A DNA stretch of 64,000 nt from Bacteroidota bacterium (GTDB lineage: Bacteria > Bacteroidota > Bacteroidia > Bacteroidales > Paludibacteraceae): contig JAEWUM010000009.1 in NCBI GenBank assembly GCA_023459355.1, positions 139,184 through 203,183 on the forward strand. Direction: 5' to 3'. Shown piece by piece: positions 52,858 through 61,858 of the stretch. Every line of letters begins with the position of its first letter. The first letter of the stretch is position 1. A model generated the notes under the pieces. That model was not told the origin of the DNA. It saw nothing but the letters and a program-made list of their open reading frames with translations, and did not search any database. A program made the translations under genes and the position numbers.

Positions 52858-54687
52858 ATGAAGAATATTTTGCGCAGTCATACCAGTACCGGTGGAAGAA
52901 AAATGGCCGGAGCCAGGGCATTGTGGAGAGCCAATGGAGTTACTGAACAACAATTTGGCAAACCCATTATCGCCGTTGTAAACTCATTTACCCAGTTTGT
53001 TCCGGGTCATGCTCACCTGCATGATATCGGTCAGAAAGTTAAAACAGAAATTGAAAAACTCGGCTGTTTCGCAGCCGAATTCAATACCATCGCCATCGAC
53101 GACGGAATCGCGATGGGTCACGATGGCATGTTATATTCACTTCCTTCACGCGATCTGATTGCCGATAGCGTTGAATACATGGTGAATGCCCACAAGGCAG
53201 ACGCGATGATTTGCATTTCGAACTGCGACAAAATCACGCCGGGTATGTTGATGGCTGCCATGCGACTGAATATCCCGACTGTATTTGTTTCGGGCGGACC
53301 AATGGAAGCCGGTGAATTAGACGGTAAACACCTTGATTTGGTGGATGCCATGGTAATGGCTGCCGATGATGAGGTTTCCGACGAACAGGTTACCCGAGTG
53401 GAAAGTGCAGCTTGTCCGACCTGTGGTTCTTGTTCCGGTATGTTTACCGCCAACTCGATGAACTGCCTGAATGAAGCGATTGGATTGGCTTTGCCCGGCA
53501 ACGGAACCATTGTAGCTACCCATGCCAACCGTGCCCGTTTGTTCGAAGATGCCGCCAAACTGATTGTTGAAAATGCTTATAAATATTACAGAGACGGCGA
53601 CGAGACGGTACTTCCACGTACCATTGCCACACGCGATGCTTTCATGAATGCCATGGTACTCGACATCGCGATGGGTGGTTCCACCAACACCATCCTGCAT
53701 ACGCTCGCGATTGCTCATGAAGCTGAAGTTGACTTCACCATGGATGATATCGATGCGCTCTCGAAAAAAACGCCTTGTTTGTGTAAGGTTGCTCCGAATT
53801 CAGAAAAATATCATGTACAGGATGTAAACCGCGCCGGGGGGATCCTGGGTATACTGGGAGAGTTAGCCAAAGGTGGCTTACTTAAAACTAATGTTTACCG
53901 CGCGGATGGACTGACTTTGCAGCAAGCTGTTGAAAAATACAGCGTTACCAACATAAATCCCAATCCCGAGGCTGTACGTATTTACAAAAGTGCTCCTGCT
54001 AATCGATTTAATCTCGTTATGGGTTCACAATCCTCGCAATATAAAACATTAGATACCGACCGTACCAACGGATGTATCCGCGACATGGCACATGCTTACA
54101 CAATTGATGGAGGTTTAGGTATCCTCAAAGGAAACATAGCCATTGACGGTTGCGTAATCAAAACAGCTGGTGTGGATGAAAGCATCTGGAAGTTCAGCGG
54201 ACCTGCCAAGGTATTTACATCTCAGGATACAGCTTGCTATGGCATCTTAAGCGGACAGGTAGTTGCCGGCGATGTGGTGGTTATTACCCACGAAGGTCCA
54301 AAAGGTGGTCCGGGCATGCAGGAAATGCTCTACCCTACTTCCTATATCAAATCAAAGAAATTAGGCGCAGCTTGCGCTTTGATAACTGACGGACGCTTTT
54401 CCGGAGGAACATCCGGATTGTCAATCGGACATATTTCCCCCGAAGCTGCATCAGGTGGTAACATCGCATTAATTGAAGATGGAGATATCATTGATATTGA
54501 TATTCCTAACAGAACCATCAATGTAAAATTGAGTGATGAAGAACTGGCTGCCCGTCGCGCGAAAGAACTGGCACGCGGAGCCGATGCCTTCACACCGAAA
54601 GACCGTAACCGAGTCGTCAGCAAGGCCCTGAAAGCCTATGCTTCGATGGTAAGTTCGGCTGACAAAGGGGCTGTGAGGATGATTTAA
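52858..54687 (+). CDS. ilvD: dihydroxy-acid dehydratase
   Basis: IlvD removes water from dihydroxy acids, the third common step of valine and isoleucine synthesis; it needs an iron-sulfur cluster. The 609-residue protein starts MKNILRSHTSTGGRKMAGARALWRANG and shows the Cys ligands in CISNCDKITPGML and CPTCGSCSGMFTANSMN, IAMGGSTNTILHTLAIAHEA, and the catalytic loop TDGRFSGGTSGLSIGHISPEA. It is the first structural gene after the attenuator, with an ACAGGA ribosome-binding site 4 nt before the ATG. The gap to ilvB is 116 nt and contains a CGGAAA-type repeat. Confidence 0.96.
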   Translation: MKNILRSHTSTGGRKMAGARALWRANGVTEQQFGKPIIAVVNSFTQFVPGHAHLHDIGQKVKTEIEKLGCFAAEFNTIAIDDGIAMGHDGMLYSLPSRDLIADSVEYMVNAHKADAMICISNCDKITPGMLMAAMRLNIPTVFVSGGPMEAGELDGKHLDLVDAMVMAADDEVSDEQVTRVESAACPTCGSCSGMFTANSMNCLNEAIGLALPGNGTIVATHANRARLFEDAAKLIVENAYKYYRDGDETVLPRTIATRDAFMNAMVLDIAMGGSTNTILHTLAIAHEAEVDFTMDDIDALSKKTPCLCKVAPNSEKYHVQDVNRAGGILGILGELAKGGLLKTNVYRADGLTLQQAVEKYSVTNINPNPEAVRIYKSAPANRFNLVMGSQSSQYKTLDTDRTNGCIRDMAHAYTIDGGLGILKGNIAIDGCVIKTAGVDESIWKFSGPAKVFTSQDTACYGILSGQVVAGDVVVITHEGPKGGPGMQEMLYPTSYIKSKKLGAACALITDGRFSGGTSGLSIGHISPEAASGGNIALIEDGDIIDIDIPNRTINVKLSDEELAARRAKELARGADAFTPKDRNRVVSKALKAYASMVSSADKGAVRMI

Positions 54688-54688
54688 A

Positions 54689-54731
54689 ACGGAAAGCGAA
54701 GAACGGAAAGCGGAAAGCGAATAGCGAATAG
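54689..54731. repeat. CGGAAAG heptamer array between ilvD and ilvB
   Basis: ACGGAAAGCGAAGAACGGAAAG CGGAAAG CGAATAG CGAATAG (written with breaks): the reverse form of the CCGTTTT family, followed by TTAGACATTTGACATTAGACGTTAGAC, a second short-word array. It starts two bases after the ilvD stop. Confidence 0.75.
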
Positions 54732-54803
54732 TGAAATAACGTTAGACATTTGACATTAGACGTTAGACAATTAAACATTTAAACGATTAAATAAAATCAA
54801 CAT

Positions 54804-56501
54804 ATGGAACTCAAAAAAATGTCAGGGTCACAAATCCTGATTGAATCAATGATAAAAGAAGGCGTAGATACCATCTTCGGTTATCCGGGTGGCGCCATTA
54901 TGCCGGCATTCGATGCTTTGTACGACTACCGAACCCGGCTGAATCACATATTAACCCGTCACGAACAGGGTGCTGCGCATGCAGCACAGGGATATGCACG
55001 TGTATCCGGAAAAACAGGTGTGTGCCTGGTAACTTCCGGTCCGGCTGCTACCAATACAGTTACCGGTATCAGTGATGCCATGCTCGACAGTACCCCGCTG
55101 GTGGTAATTACCGGTCAGGTGGTTGCTCCTTTACTGGGAACCGATGCCTTTCAGGAAATCGACGTAGTAGGAATCACCCAACCGGTTACCAAATGGGCAT
55201 ACCAGGTTCGTAGGGCGGAAGATATTGCCTGGGCAGTAGCTCGTGCTTTTTATATCGCGAAAAGTGGTCGCCCGGGCCCTGTTGTACTCGACATCACCAA
55301 GAACGCGCAGGTTCAGGAAGCCGAATTTGATTATAAACCATGCACCTATATCCGTAGTTATATTCCTGTTCCTGAAGTAAACAAAGAGCAGGTAGCGCTG
55401 GCGGCCGAAATCATCAATAGTGCTAAAAAACCGTACGCACTCGTTGGTCAGGGTGTTGTGTTGTCAGGTGCGGAAGCTGAACTGAAAACATTCCTTGAAA
55501 AAGCCGATATCCCGGCTGCATGGACATTATTGGGCGCATCGGCTATGCCGACTGATTTCCGCCTGAATAAAGGTTTTCTGGGCATGCACGGGAATGTATC
55601 CCCCAATATGAAAACAAATGAATGTGATGTACTGATTGCCATCGGGATGCGTTTTGATGACCGTGTAACCGGTGATTTGAACACTTACGCCAAACAAGCT
55701 AAGATTGTTCATTTAGACATCGATATGGCAGAAATTAATAAAAACGTGAAAGCAGACGCTCCGGTTTTGGGTAGTGCCAAAGACACCTTACCTGCCATTG
55801 CTGAATTGCTGAAACCTGCCAAACATACCGAATGGATTGATTCATTTAAGGTGTTTGATGATCAGGAATTCGATAAGGTAATCCGGAAAGAACTATATCC
55901 TGAATCAGGCGAAATGACCATGGGAGAAGTTATCCGCAAAATTTCGGAAGCCACCCAGCATAAAGCGGTTATCGTAACCGATGTTGGTCAGAACCAGATG
56001 ATGGCTGCCCGTTACTCGAAATACTCACAAACACGTAGTTTGGTTACTTCCGGCGGACTCGGAACGATGGGATTCGGTATTCCGGCAGCGATGGGTGCGA
56101 AAATTGGCGCTCCCGAACGTACTGTTTGCATGTTTAGTGGCGATGGCGGTTTCCAGATGACCATCCAGGAACTCGGGACCATCATGCAGGAACAAATCGG
56201 TGTAAAAATGATTATCCTGAACAACCATTTCTTAGGCATGGTGCGTCAGTGGCAGGAAATGTTCTTTGAAGAGAGATATTCATTTACCGAAATGCAAAAT
56301 CCTGATTTCGTGGCAATTGCCAAAGCCTATCGCATTGATGGCACCGAGGTGTTGAAAAGAGATGACCTGGATGCAGCCATTGCAGATATGCTGAAAGACG
56401 ACAAACCCTATCTGCTCGTGGTTAATGTAGAGAAAAAAGGAATGGTTTACCCCATGATGCCCGCGGGCGCAAGTGTTACTAATATCCTGCTGGGAGAATA
56501 A
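54804..56501 (+). CDS. ilvB: acetolactate synthase, large (catalytic) subunit
   Basis: Makes acetolactate or acetohydroxybutyrate from pyruvate and 2-oxobutyrate using TPP and FAD. The 565-residue protein has the TPP Glu in TRHEQGAAHAAQGYARVSG, the pyrimidine-site GFGIPAAMGAKIGAPE and the Mg-TPP motif GDGGFQMTIQELGTIMQEQIG...NN. VSPNMKTNECDVLIAIGMRFDDRVTGDL is the FAD/Rossmann middle domain. ilvN follows 31 nt later and encodes the regulatory subunit. The start is MELKKMSGSQILIESMIKEG. Confidence 0.95.
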   Translation: MELKKMSGSQILIESMIKEGVDTIFGYPGGAIMPAFDALYDYRTRLNHILTRHEQGAAHAAQGYARVSGKTGVCLVTSGPAATNTVTGISDAMLDSTPLVVITGQVVAPLLGTDAFQEIDVVGITQPVTKWAYQVRRAEDIAWAVARAFYIAKSGRPGPVVLDITKNAQVQEAEFDYKPCTYIRSYIPVPEVNKEQVALAAEIINSAKKPYALVGQGVVLSGAEAELKTFLEKADIPAAWTLLGASAMPTDFRLNKGFLGMHGNVSPNMKTNECDVLIAIGMRFDDRVTGDLNTYAKQAKIVHLDIDMAEINKNVKADAPVLGSAKDTLPAIAELLKPAKHTEWIDSFKVFDDQEFDKVIRKELYPESGEMTMGEVIRKISEATQHKAVIVTDVGQNQMMAARYSKYSQTRSLVTSGGLGTMGFGIPAAMGAKIGAPERTVCMFSGDGGFQMTIQELGTIMQEQIGVKMIILNNHFLGMVRQWQEMFFEERYSFTEMQNPDFVAIAKAYRIDGTEVLKRDDLDAAIADMLKDDKPYLLVVNVEKKGMVYPMMPAGASVTNILLGE

Positions 56502-56532
56502 TTCAATGTAAATGCATTAAAAGATTATCAAC

Positions 56533-57072
56533 ATGGAAAATAAATTATATACAATCACCATCTTTTCTGAAAATACCGTTGGTTTACTGAACCAGATCAC
56601 GATTATTTTCACCCGCAGGGCAATCAATATCGAAACCTTGTCGGTCTCCCCTTCGGCATTGAAAGGCATTCATAAGTTCACCATCACGGTTTACGCAACT
56701 GAAAATACCGTTGACAAAGTGGTAAAGCAAATCGACAAAAGAGTGGATATCCTGAAATCTTACTATAATACAGACGAAGATCTGGTGCATCAGGAGATTG
56801 CACTCTATAAAGTGGCTACTGATAAATTGCTGGGATTAGGCTCTATCGAGAAACTGGTTCGTCACTACAACATCAGCATCCTCGAAATGAATGAAACTTT
56901 CGTAGTTTTCCAAAAATCGGGTCATTACGCTGAAACGCAACAATTGTTTGATGAATTAAGTTCAACAGTGGGTGTACTGCAATTCATCCGTTCCGGCCGT
57001 GTTGCCATTACAAAACACAAGGTAGAGCGATTGAGTGACATGCTCGAAACACTGAAAAAATTTGAACAGTAA
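56533..57072 (+). CDS. ilvN: acetolactate synthase, small (regulatory) subunit
   Basis: A 179-residue ACT-domain protein that activates IlvB and gives feedback inhibition by valine. The N-terminal ACT domain is YTITIFSENTVGLLNQITIIFTRRAINIETLSVSPS (in pieces) through KQIDKRVDILKSYY; the second domain holds VRHYNISILEMNETFVVFQKSGHYAET. Length fits the long (IlvH-like) form. ilvB lies 31 nt upstream and ilvC 80 nt downstream; no terminator lies between. Confidence 0.92.
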   Translation: MENKLYTITIFSENTVGLLNQITIIFTRRAINIETLSVSPSALKGIHKFTITVYATENTVDKVVKQIDKRVDILKSYYNTDEDLVHQEIALYKVATDKLLGLGSIEKLVRHYNISILEMNETFVVFQKSGHYAETQQLFDELSSTVGVLQFIRSGRVAITKHKVERLSDMLETLKKFEQ

Positions 57073-57152
57073 ACGCATAAAAACAAATACGATTGGTTTT
57101 CAATCGGGAAAATACAATAATTTTACACAAAATTTATTTTAACAAAACAAAA

Positions 57153-58628
57153 ATGGCAAATTATTTCAATTCACTACCGCATCGCCTGAAAGTTCAGGAA
57201 CTGGGAAAATGTGATTTTATGGAAAGCAGCGAATTCGCTGATGGTGTAAATAAACTACTGGGTAAACGAATCGTTATTATTGGTTGCGGTGCACAAGGTT
57301 TAGCACAAGGTCAGAATATGCGCGACAGCGGTTTAAATGTAGCTTACGCGTTACGTAAGGAAGCGATTGAACAAAAACGTGATTCATGGAAAAGAGCTAC
57401 AGAAAACGGATTTGAAGTAGGTACCTTCGAAGAAATGATTCCTGCTGCTGATTTGGTATCAAACCTGGCTCCAGATAAACAACACACCGGTGTAATTGAA
57501 AAAATTATTCCCCTGATGAAGAAAGGTGCTAGTTTGTCTTACTCACACGGTTTTAATATCGTGGAAGAAGGTATGCAAATCAGAAAGGACATTACTGTTG
57601 TTATGATTGCGCCGAAATCGCCGGCTACCGAAGTTCGCGCCGAATACCTGCGTGGATTCGGTGTTCCGACTTTAATCGCTGTTCACCGTGACAACGACCC
57701 GAATGGTGACGGATTGGAAATTGCAAAAGCATATTGTGTTGGTACGGGAGGACACCGTGCAGGCGTCTTACTTTCTTCATTTGTTGCAGAAGTTAAATCC
57801 GACCTGATGGGAGAACAAACCATCCTTTGCGGGTTATTACAAACAGGTTCTATTCTTTGTTTCAACAAGATGGTTGAAAAGGGGATTGATAAAGGCTATG
57901 CCTCTAAACTGGTTCAATACGGATGGGAAGTCATAACAGAGGCCCTCAAAATCGGAGGTATCACCAACATGATGGACAGGCTGTCCAACCCGGCCAAAAT
58001 TGAAGCATACAAACTGGCTGACGAATTAAAAGCTATCATGACCCCATTGTTTGCCAAACACATGGATGACATCCTCTCCGGAGAATTTTCACGCATCATG
58101 ATGGAAGACTGGGCAAATGGCGACAAAAACCTGTTGGCCTGGCGTGCTGCAACCGGCGAAACCGATTTTGAGAAAACACCTGCTGGTAGTGTTGAAATAA
58201 ACGAACAGGAATACTTCGATAATGCCACCCTGATGGTTGCTTTTGTTAAAGCCGGTGTTGAGTTGGCTTACGAAACAATGACCAGTGCCGGAATTAAACC
58301 GGAATCGGCTTATTATGAGTCACTGCACGAAACACCACTGATTGCCAACACCATTGCCCGCAAAAAACTGTTCGAGATGAACCGCGTTATCTCCGACACA
58401 GCCGAATACGGTTGCTATTTGTTCGATCACGCTTGTAAACCGCTGTTGGCCGACTTCATGAAAAAAGTAGATACCAGCCTCATCGGTAAAAACTTCAACG
58501 AAGGCAAAAGCAACCACGTTGACAACTTCGAACTGGTACAGGTAAATGCTGCCATCCGCAACCACTCCATCGAAGTATGTGGTGCCGAATTGCGTGCAGC
58601 CATGACTGCCATGAAGAAAATTGTATAA
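57153..58628 (+). CDS. ilvC: ketol-acid reductoisomerase, class II (long form)
   Basis: Isomerises and reduces acetolactate with NADPH. The 491-residue length equals the E. coli class II enzyme rather than the ~330-residue class I. Start MANYFNSLPHRLKVQELGKC (ATG 57153); a longer frame to 57093 lacks similarity. Motifs: VIIGCGAQGLAQGQNMRDSG (NADPH Rossmann), SYSHGFNIVEEG, PKSPATEVR, GGHRAGVLLSSFVAEVKSDLMGEQTILCG with the Mg ligands (split), and a duplicated knotted C-domain (KAGVELAYETM, SDTAEYG). It ends the operon before a terminator at 58674. Confidence 0.96.
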   Translation: MANYFNSLPHRLKVQELGKCDFMESSEFADGVNKLLGKRIVIIGCGAQGLAQGQNMRDSGLNVAYALRKEAIEQKRDSWKRATENGFEVGTFEEMIPAADLVSNLAPDKQHTGVIEKIIPLMKKGASLSYSHGFNIVEEGMQIRKDITVVMIAPKSPATEVRAEYLRGFGVPTLIAVHRDNDPNGDGLEIAKAYCVGTGGHRAGVLLSSFVAEVKSDLMGEQTILCGLLQTGSILCFNKMVEKGIDKGYASKLVQYGWEVITEALKIGGITNMMDRLSNPAKIEAYKLADELKAIMTPLFAKHMDDILSGEFSRIMMEDWANGDKNLLAWRAATGETDFEKTPAGSVEINEQEYFDNATLMVAFVKAGVELAYETMTSAGIKPESAYYESLHETPLIANTIARKKLFEMNRVISDTAEYGCYLFDHACKPLLADFMKKVDTSLIGKNFNEGKSNHVDNFELVQVNAAIRNHSIEVCGAELRAAMTAMKKIV

Positions 58629-58673
58629 CGATAATCTTCTGGAGAAATCTTACAGACATAATAAATTGGGAAA

Positions 58674-58709
58674 GCAGGTGTACAGATGATGTGCACCTGC
58701 TTTTTTTTT
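58674..58709 (+). terminator. rho-independent terminator of the ilv operon
   Basis: GCAGGTGTAC (58674-58683) and GTGCACCTGC (58691-58700) form a 10-bp stem with one G-U pair, followed by T9 (58701-58709). Confidence 0.9.
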
Positions 58710-58860
58710 GCCAAATATGCATCCGATGCGCATTAGGTGGCGCATCGCCTGCGCAGCATATGGCGCAACACCGGCGTACTATTGGCACACTATAGTGCCA
58801 ATACCGGCAACGCACCCGCGCCAACAGGTAAACGTGTTGCACTATGGCATTCACCGGATA
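58710..58860. repeat. GC-rich palindrome cluster between ilvC and the mobile element
   Basis: Much GC-richer than the surroundings. GCATCCGATGCGC, GGCGCATCGCCTGCGC and TATTGGCAC-ACTATA-GTGCCAATA (58780-58803, 9-bp perfect arms) are visible, with a CCGG...CCGG frame around the last. No gene is credible. The remaining part of the gap (58861-59072) is AT-rich. Confidence 0.7.
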
Positions 58861-58969
58861 TGTTGATAATAAAATGCTGATAATATATTGATTATTCATT
58901 TTTTGTGTTTATTTTTGGGGTGAATTTTAGAACACTTCAACTGTTTAAATTTAATAAGTGAAAAATTGT

Positions 58970-58990
58970 ATGCGAAATATTGGTTCGCAT
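58970..58990. repeat. hairpin upstream of the mobile-element recombinase
   Basis: Perfect 7-bp arms ATGCGAA (58970-58976) and TTCGCAT (58984-58990), loop ATATTGG. It lies 83 nt before the recombinase gene and could be a terminal structure of the IS91-type element. Confidence 0.55.
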
Positions 58991-59072
58991 GCAGAAATGT
59001 TGAACTAAACCGTCCCGGTAAATGAGATTAATGATAATTTTGAAGCGTAAAACACTTTAAATAATTATCATT

Positions 59073-59927
59073 ATGAACAATTCCAACAAATCTTTCGAGA
59101 GTTTGCTGACCAAAGAGATGCAGATTCGCAATTACAGTGGTCGTACGATCAAAACTTACTGTTCACTTCTGTCCAATTACGAGCTTATTGTCCAAAAGCC
59201 ATTAAGGGAGGTAACCACAGAAGATTTCAAATCCCGGTTACATTATCTGATAAAAGAAAAAGGAGCATCCACTTCCACCATCAACCAGTTAATCAGTGCC
59301 TTTAAGATTTTTTATGTGGATGTTTGTCATCGGGAGTGGGAAGAATTTCATGTCAAAAGACCACGAACAGAGAAAAAACTTCCTGTTGTTTTATCGCTCG
59401 AAGAAATTGGTCGTTTGATTTCCGTTACCAGTAATTTGAAACACAAAGCAATTCTCATGCTTACATATTCGGCGGGCTTGCGCAGGATGGAAGTGTTGCA
59501 GATTAAGCCAAAAGATATTGATTCAGAGCGTATGCAAGTACGTATAGTTCAAGGAAAAGGCAAAAAGGACAGATACTCCATTCTTTCACAAAAAACCCTT
59601 GAGGTACTTCGCCAATACTATTTAGCAGAAAGACCTGCAAAATATCTGTTCGAACCCATGGGGCATAAGGGAAAAGCTTTGTCGGAAAGGTTAGTGGAGC
59701 ATATTGTAAAAAAGAGTGCCAAAAAAGCTGGAATCAAGAAAGATATTTCATTTCACACTTTACGCCATTGTTTTGCTACTCATTTGCTTGAGGCAGGTGT
59801 AAATCTTCGTCAAATACAACAATTCATGGGACACACATCTTTCAGGACCACGGCAATGTACTTACACGTAGCCCACATGAAAACCAATGAATTCACTTCT
59901 CCATTAGATAAAATAACCCTTTATTGA
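59073..59927 (+). CDS. tyrosine recombinase of the IS91-type element
   Basis: A 284-residue phage-integrase-family protein: N-terminal SAM-like domain (LLTKEMQIRNYSGRTIKTYCSLLSNY, the start typical of XerC/D-like enzymes) and catalytic domain with R137 in YSAGLRRMEV, H228 and R231 in FHTLRHCFATHLLEAG, H254 in FMGHTS and the nucleophile Y263 in TAMYLHV. All catalytic residues are present, so it is probably active. Position next to an IS91 transposase is typical of the IS91 subgroup that carries a recombinase. It is not an IntI: the extra IntI patch is not seen. Confidence 0.9.
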   Translation: MNNSNKSFESLLTKEMQIRNYSGRTIKTYCSLLSNYELIVQKPLREVTTEDFKSRLHYLIKEKGASTSTINQLISAFKIFYVDVCHREWEEFHVKRPRTEKKLPVVLSLEEIGRLISVTSNLKHKAILMLTYSAGLRRMEVLQIKPKDIDSERMQVRIVQGKGKKDRYSILSQKTLEVLRQYYLAERPAKYLFEPMGHKGKALSERLVEHIVKKSAKKAGIKKDISFHTLRHCFATHLLEAGVNLRQIQQFMGHTSFRTTAMYLHVAHMKTNEFTSPLDKITLY

Positions 59928-59937
59928 TTTTATTGTA

Positions 59938-60918
59938 ATGGAAAATAAAAAGCAAATCATAGATATTGCTGACATTTTCCGGAGTTACCAACACGATATG
60001 AAGGATCATCTATTAGCAGCGAATTTACCTGCGGTTAAACATTTTCATATTGTATTTACAATCCCGGTATGCCTGCATAATCTGTTTTATATCAACCAGC
60101 AAGTTGCTTACAGTTTGTTATTTAAAGCTGTTGGTAAAACAATAATTCAATGTGCCAAAAACACAGAATATCTTGGCGTACAAGCCGGAGCGGTCTGTCT
60201 GCTGCACACATGGGGACAAACCCTTACTTATCACCCGCATATTCATTGCATAGTTCCTGCCGGAGGTTTATCAGAGGATGGAATGGAGTGGATACGCAGT
60301 GCCAAAACTTTCTTTGTGCCGGTAAAAGTATTAAGTGCTGTTTTCAGAGGGGTCTTGTGTCGGTTAATAGAGGATGCTATCAACAAAGGTGAAATTAAAC
60401 TACCCCACGACACTGCAAATTTTCAAGTATTGAAAACAAAATGCTATGATAAGAAATGGGTAGTATATGCCCAAAAACCATTTTCTTCGGCGGACAATCT
60501 TATCCGGTATTTGGGAAATTACACACACCGTGTGGCTATTAGCAATCACCGTATAATAGATTACAAAGATAGCAAGGTGACATTTTATTACAAAGACAAT
60601 AAAGCTGGCGGAACAAGAAAAACAATGACACTGGAAGTAAATGAGTTTGTCCGACGCTTTATGCAGCACGTTTTACCTTCCGGGTTTTACAAAATCCGTT
60701 ACTTCGGGTTTATGGCTATGTGTAATATGAAGACACAATTAAGTTTGTGCTATTCACTTATTCTAACGCCCACTTACTTGTCTAAGCTTACCGGATTGCA
60801 AGCCATTGAGGTTATACAATTGTTGTCAGGGAAGGATCCGGTAATTTGCACAAAATGCGGGAAAGGAAAATTGGCTGTCATTGCAAATCACATAGAATTA
60901 CTGATAGAATCGGGATAA
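59938..60918 (+). CDS. IS91-family transposase lacking the N-terminal zinc-binding domain
   Basis: A 326-residue HUH single-strand transposase (Y2 type). HUH motif HIH at 101-103 (HPHIHCIVPAGG), tyrosines in YLGNYTHRVAISNHRI (Y191, Y195), and a C-terminal CTKCGKG. Normal relatives are about 60 or more residues longer: after DIFRSYQHDMKDH they carry a Cys-rich segment (CxxC...SCxxRHCPxCQ) before the VxxFHIVFTLP strand. Here KDH is joined in frame to LLAANLPAVKHFHIVFTIP, so that segment is deleted. The start MENKKQIIDIADIF is preserved. DNA binding should be impaired. Confidence 0.87.
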   Translation: MENKKQIIDIADIFRSYQHDMKDHLLAANLPAVKHFHIVFTIPVCLHNLFYINQQVAYSLLFKAVGKTIIQCAKNTEYLGVQAGAVCLLHTWGQTLTYHPHIHCIVPAGGLSEDGMEWIRSAKTFFVPVKVLSAVFRGVLCRLIEDAINKGEIKLPHDTANFQVLKTKCYDKKWVVYAQKPFSSADNLIRYLGNYTHRVAISNHRIIDYKDSKVTFYYKDNKAGGTRKTMTLEVNEFVRRFMQHVLPSGFYKIRYFGFMAMCNMKTQLSLCYSLILTPTYLSKLTGLQAIEVIQLLSGKDPVICTKCGKGKLAVIANHIELLIESG

Positions 60919-61140
60919 TCTGTTTCACACAAAAGCGATCTTTTTATTTTAAAAAATACACCTCTCAATGATGAACAAAATCAGGATGGGAAAACTATGT
61001 CTTTTTGTATAATATCAAACATTTCAAAATGCAAAAATGCTGTTACTGTCAACTAATTTTTGTCCTCAAGACCTTCAATAAAACTCAAAAAGTAACAGAA
61101 AACTATACTCCTCCCATAGCATTCGGTTCCGTTCAACACT

Positions 61141-61242
61141 GTTTTATTCACCATTTTCGTCCGCTCATTAAATAAATTTTGTTTTTATTTGCATTTTTAA
61201 CTGTTTTAATTAACTTTGGCTCACGAAAATGATGAATAAAAC
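61141..61242. repeat. near-perfect 20-bp inverted repeat element (MITE-like)
   Basis: GTTTTATTCACCATTTTCGT (61141-61160) and ACGAAAATGATGAATAAAAC (61223-61242) pair with one mismatch and are 62 nt apart. A whole promoter lies between them. This may be a small non-autonomous element or the remains of an insertion end. Confidence 0.75.
61188..61218 (+). promoter_or_regulatory. Bacteroidota-type promoter inside the inverted repeat
   Basis: TTTG (61188-61191), a 19-nt spacer and TAACTTTG (61211-61218): full match to the class consensus. It points to the 61358 gene. Confidence 0.65.
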
Positions 61243-61357
61243 ACTAAGATGGAGGGCGTAATGTTAGGTATTATGCCATTGTGAGAAACTAGCTTCACAG
61301 ACAGCGACACGACAATAGAAACAAGCAGACAACATAGCAATTGTTATCAAAAATAAC

Positions 61358-61582
61358 ATGAATCGAGCATTAGATATAAAGAATTGGGGAGACGGAGGAA
61401 ATAACTACGTCTTGAAAGGAAACCCGAAAAACAAATGGATAGGTTTTCAGGAAACAGTATTAAATCAACTATCCGAAACTTTTGGAGACAATTTTAATAT
61501 TGTTATTTGGACAGACGAGAATAAAGAAGACGATTATTATTGCATTCCTTATGAAGTTATTAAATCGCTTTTTATAGAATGA
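61358..61582 (+). CDS. small hypothetical protein, cassette gene
   Basis: A 74-residue soluble protein (IKNWGDGGNNYVLKGNPKNKWIGFQETVL ... VIWTDENKEDDYYCIPYEVIKSLFIE). It looks like the N-terminal part of a larger protein and may be truncated. A 22-codon frame overlaps its stop (ATGA at 61579) and ends in TIEELKKKLKKK; that could be the remains of a C-terminus or a separate small peptide. I do not recognise the family. It sits between the 61188 promoter and an attC-like site, the order of an integron cassette. Confidence 0.55.
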   Translation: MNRALDIKNWGDGGNNYVLKGNPKNKWIGFQETVLNQLSETFGDNFNIVIWTDENKEDDYYCIPYEVIKSLFIE

Positions 61583-61663
61583 TACATACAAAGAAGGGAA
61601 TAACGTTGACAATTGAAGAACTAAAGAAGAAGCTAAAGAAGAAATGAAAAGAACAACGGCATA

Positions 61664-61790
61664 TAACAGGCGTTTGGCAAAAAAACGGATTCAGTGGTTA
61701 ATTGAACATTCTACCTAGCATCAACTTTTATGGTGTATTGACAGTTTTGTACTCCGAAATCCGCCACTGCGCCAAGCGCCAAAACGTTAG
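61664..61790 (+). repeat. attC-like palindromic element 3
   Basis: Starts TAACAGGCGTTTGGC (TAAC 61664-61667) and ends GCCAAGCGCCAAAACGTTAG (61771-61790). GGCGTTTGGC (61669-61678) pairs with GCCAAGCGCC (61771-61780), one mismatch. YAAC...GTTR ends match the two elements near 18.3 and 19.5 kb. It follows a small gene, as an attC would. Confidence 0.6.
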
Positions 61791-61858
61791 CGGGCATTGA
61801 AAGAAAAAACAAGTGTTATTTCAAAAATGAATTATCTTTGCAAGAAACAAAAGATATT

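Larger units (their letters stand above)
58934..61130 (+). mobile_element. IS91-type element: tyrosine recombinase plus HUH transposase (approximate limits)
   Basis: Two co-directional genes 10 nt apart, in the order recombinase then Y2 transposase, as in several IS91-family elements. IS91 elements insert beside GAAC/GTTC and make no target duplication; GAAC at 58930-58933 and GTTC at 61131-61134 are therefore possible edges, but short words like these are weak evidence. The transposase lacks its zinc domain, so the element is probably not self-mobile. Confidence 0.6.

Noticed and set aside
58495..58899. 134-residue minus-strand open frame over the ilvC end
   Set aside because: It runs through the terminator and the palindromes and is antisense to ilvC.
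59073..59927. Recombinase as an integron integrase for the attC-like sites
   Set aside because: No IntI-specific insert is seen and the gene is paired with an IS91 transposase; its start and layout fit the IS.
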